This document shows positions 6,756 to 8,406 of a stretch of 8,406 nucleotides of DNA, in pieces. Origin of the DNA: Desulfobacterales bacterium (GTDB taxonomy: Bacteria; Desulfobacterota; Desulfobacteria; Desulfobacterales; Desulfobacteraceae). The notes under the pieces were generated by a model. It saw only the letters and a list, made by a program, of their open reading frames with translations, did no database searches and was not told the origin of the DNA. Location: the NCBI GenBank assembly GCA_022361135.1, contig JAKSBM010000217.1, positions 1 to 8,406 on the forward strand, written 5' to 3'. How positions within the stretch are numbered: the first letter of the stretch is position 1; every line of letters starts with the position of its first letter. The translations under genes were made by a program, and so were the position numbers.

Positions 6756-7538
6756 ATGAACCCCAGCGACCATGCCATCACCATTGTTGATCTTCACAAA
6801 TACTTCGGTTCCCTGGAAGTCCTCAAGGGCATCAATTTTTCGGCGGACAAGGGGGATGTGGTTTCCCTGTTGGGCTCTTCCGGATCGGGGAAATCCACCC
6901 TGCTCAGAAGCATCAACCTTCTGGAAACCCCGCAACAGGGGGAGGTCTACATCAACGGTGAACTCATCCGCATGGCCGGGGAGGGGGACAAACGCCGGGC
7001 GGCGGACAAAAAACAAATCAACCGCATCCGGGGAAGCCTGGGCATGGTTTTCCAAAATTTCAACCTCTGGACCCACATGACCATCCTCCAGAACGTCATG
7101 GAAGGCCCCATTCAGGTGTTGGGCAAATCCAAGGCCCAGGCCAGGGAGACGGCCATGGCCTACCTGGACAAGGTGGGGGTGGCCGACAAAATTTCCTTTT
7201 ATCCCTCCCAGCTCTCCGGGGGACAGCAACAGCGGGTGGCCATTGCCCGGGCCCTGGCCATGGATCCTTCCATGCTCCTCTTTGACGAACCCACCTCGGC
7301 CCTGGACCCGGAACTGGTCCAGGAGGTCCTCCAGGTCATGCGGGCCCTGGCCGACGAAGGCCGGACCATGATCATCGTCACCCATGAAATGGAATTTGCC
7401 CGGGAGGTTTCCTCCCGGATCATCTTCCTGGACGATGGGGAAATCACCGAAGACGGCCCGCCGGAAGAGGTATTTAACCGGCCCAAAACCGAACGATTTC
7501 GCCAGTTCCTGGCCCACAATCCCATGGAAACAGCGTAA
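6756..7538 (+). CDS. amino-acid ABC transporter ATP-binding protein, HisP/GlnQ/ArtP type
   Basis: A 260-residue cytoplasmic ATPase, the usual length for the polar amino-acid uptake family, that powers import through a membrane permease pair. Walker [10 protein letters not shown] is at 40-48, the Q-loop Gln at 100, the signature LSGGQQQR at 153-160, Walker B LLFDEP at 174-179 with catalytic E178, the D-loop SALD at 181-184 and the switch H210. The insertion near residues 75-95 (an AADKKQ-containing stretch) and the block [13 protein letters not shown] are characteristic of HisP-like ATPases for basic amino acids, longer than in GlnQ. ATG 6756 is preceded by a purine-rich ribosome site (GAAAGGG, 6744-6750, five-base spacer). 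A sigma-54 promoter lies upstream, and the cognate binding protein starts 51 bases after the stop. All nucleotide-binding motifs are intact. The exact substrate cannot be told from the ATPase. Confidence 0.95.
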   Translation: MNPSDHAITIVDLHKYFGSLEVLKGINFSADKGDVVSLLGSSGSGKSTLLRSINLLETPQQGEVYINGELIRMAGEGDKRRAADKKQINRIRGSLGMVFQNFNLWTHMTILQNVMEGPIQVLGKSKAQARETAMAYLDKVGVADKISFYPSQLSGGQQQRVAIARALAMDPSMLLFDEPTSALDPELVQEVLQVMRALADEGRTMIIVTHEMEFAREVSSRIIFLDDGEITEDGPPEEVFNRPKTERFRQFLAHNPMETA

Positions 7539-7539
7539 A

Positions 7540-7551
7540 CCGGGAAACCGG
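7540..7551 (+). other. small intercistronic hairpin between ATPase and binding-protein genes
   Basis: CCGG (7540-7543), GAAA, CCGG (7548-7551) makes a four-base-pair stem with a stable GNRA-type tetraloop directly after the ATPase stop. It may affect mRNA processing so that the binding protein is made in larger amounts; it is too small to be a terminator. Confidence 0.25.
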
Positions 7552-7577
7552 ATTCTCCATAACCCATAAATTCATCC

Positions 7578-7583
7578 AAGGAG
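7578..7583 (+). promoter_or_regulatory. strong ribosome binding site of the binding-protein gene
   Basis: AAGGAG lies six bases before ATG 7590, the best Shine-Dalgarno match among the genes in the window. This fits the high level at which periplasmic binding proteins are usually made compared with their transporter. Confidence 0.7.
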
Positions 7584-7589
7584 TTACCC

Positions 7590-8339
7590 ATGAAAAAGCT
7601 TTTCACCTGCTGCCTCATCGCCCTCTTCCTGGCCTCGGGTTCTGCCATGGCCAAAACCGTAGTCCGCATCGCCAATGAAACCGCCACTCCCCCCTTCAAC
7701 TTTGTGGACGGCCAGGGCAACATCAAAGGATTTGACGTGGAAATCGCCGCCGCCCTCTGCCAGGTCATGGGCGTGGAAAAGAAAGACGTGATCCAGGACT
7801 GGGACGGCATGATCCCGGGCCTGCTTTCCAAAAAATTCGACGCCATCATTTCGGACATGTCCATCACGGCCAAACGACTTAAGGTGGTCAACTTCTCCGA
7901 CTCCTACTACGATGAAACCGGATTGTTCCTCTCGGAAAAGGGCAAAACCATGGAGTTTTCCCCCCAGGGACTCAAGGGCAAACGCATCGGCGTCCAGCGG
8001 GCCACCACCTGGGCCAATTATATCAAGGGCGTCTATGGAAAAACCGTTGAAATCAAATACTACGATGCCCCGGCCGCCCAGATCCTGGACCTGGCTTCGG
8101 GTCGGCTGGACCTGGTCCTGGCCTCGGATGTATTCGTCCACAAGACCCTGAAGAGTGAAGATGGGAAAAACCTCCAGGCCATCGGCCCCTTGGTCACGGA
8201 TAAACAATACATCGGCGCCGGTGTGGGCATTGCCATCCGCAAGGAAGACAAAGCGTTGCTGGAGGCCTTCAACAAGGCCCTGGCCGAAATCAAGGCCAAC
8301 GGTACCTACGATGAAATCTATGACACATGGTTTAAATAA
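7590..8339 (+). CDS. periplasmic amino-acid-binding protein of an ABC transporter (SBP family 3)
   Basis: A 249-residue solute-binding protein that captures an amino acid in the periplasm and delivers it to the permease. The first 21 residues are a Sec signal peptide: MKK, a hydrophobic core, and an AMA cleavage site before K22. The mature part has family-3 landmarks: PPFNFVD near 34-40, GFDVEIAAAL 47-56, WDGMIPGLL 71-79, FDAIISDMSITAKR 83-96 (R96 matches the arginine that binds the ligand carboxylate), NFSDSYY 101-107, GKRIGVQRATT 130-140, GRLDLVLASD 171-180 (D180 is a candidate ligand-amine contact) and the terminal NGTYDEIYDTWFK. The second lobe, with YIGAGVGIAIRKED near 207-220, resembles HisJ/LAO proteins, so a basic amino acid such as arginine, ornithine or histidine is favoured; this is inference. 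It follows the ATPase gene by 51 bases and probably shares its sigma-54 promoter. Confidence 0.93.
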   Translation: MKKLFTCCLIALFLASGSAMAKTVVRIANETATPPFNFVDGQGNIKGFDVEIAAALCQVMGVEKKDVIQDWDGMIPGLLSKKFDAIISDMSITAKRLKVVNFSDSYYDETGLFLSEKGKTMEFSPQGLKGKRIGVQRATTWANYIKGVYGKTVEIKYYDAPAAQILDLASGRLDLVLASDVFVHKTLKSEDGKNLQAIGPLVTDKQYIGAGVGIAIRKEDKALLEAFNKALAEIKANGTYDEIYDTWFK

Positions 8340-8368
8340 TTTCCAACATGGCAATCCCATGTAAATCC

Positions 8369-8402
8369 GGGGCCCCGGTCCATTGGCCGGGCCCCATTCT
8401 TT
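8369..8402 (+). terminator. probable intrinsic terminator or attenuating hairpin after the binding-protein gene
   Basis: GGGGCCCCGG (8369-8378) pairs with CCGGGCCCC (8387-8395), nine base pairs with one bulged C, around an eight-base loop, and is followed by ATTCTTT. It begins 29 bases after the stop codon. The stem is very stable; the T-tract is only moderate. If the permease genes lie beyond the edge, this may be a partial terminator that keeps the binding protein more abundant. Confidence 0.65.
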
Positions 8403-8406
8403 CAAC

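Noticed and set aside
7608..7613. Cys-Cys in the binding-protein signal peptide as a possible lipoprotein site
   Set aside because: The residues before it (LFT) do not form a lipobox and the cysteines precede the hydrophobic core; a standard AMA cleavage site is present further on.
7584..8405. 273-codon open frame on the - strand opposite the binding-protein gene
   Set aside because: It mirrors a well-recognised solute-binding protein gene and shows no domain or ribosome site of its own.

Overview
The window reads as a GC-rich, protein-dense bacterial chromosome segment with every recognisable gene on the + strand. Hisp-type amino-acid transport, a near-consensus sigma-54 promoter and the general protein style suit a Gram-negative proteobacterium. 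A Desulfobacterota (former Deltaproteobacteria) host would fit, but no marker gene here proves it.

Layout. Bases 1-164 hold the C-terminal end of an upstream gene, probably a TetR-family regulator. After a 133-base gap comes the main gene (298-5475), one 1725-residue polypeptide that joins a DEDD-type 3'-5' exonuclease domain, a Cys-rich region, a complete RecQ-type SF2 helicase, a long linker with winged-helix-like sequence, a complete UvrD/Rep-type SF1 helicase and an unassigned C-terminal domain. Exonuclease plus RecQ recalls human WRN; the second motor makes it more elaborate. Fifty-four bases later is a DUF1989 protein (urea carboxylase-associated family, 5530-6384), probably a metal-dependent enzyme of small nitrogen compounds. 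A 371-base intergenic region follows, with a strong hairpin, a weak T-tract terminator candidate, a possible activator site, a near-perfect sigma-54 promoter (6631-6646) and two leader hairpins. It drives an amino-acid ABC transporter ATPase of the HisP/GlnQ/ArtP type (6756-7538) and its periplasmic binding protein (7590-8339). A GC-rich hairpin followed by T-rich sequence closes the window; no permease gene is present.

How the parts may work together. The ATPase and binding protein belong to one import system, most like those for basic amino acids (histidine, lysine/arginine/ornithine). A sigma-54 promoter points to control by an enhancer-binding protein, commonly linked to nitrogen supply. 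The DUF1989 enzyme just upstream could act on the imported compound or a product of it; this rests on gene order and family knowledge only. The giant helicase appears unrelated to the nitrogen genes and most likely serves DNA repair or recombination; a role in defence cannot be judged from this window.
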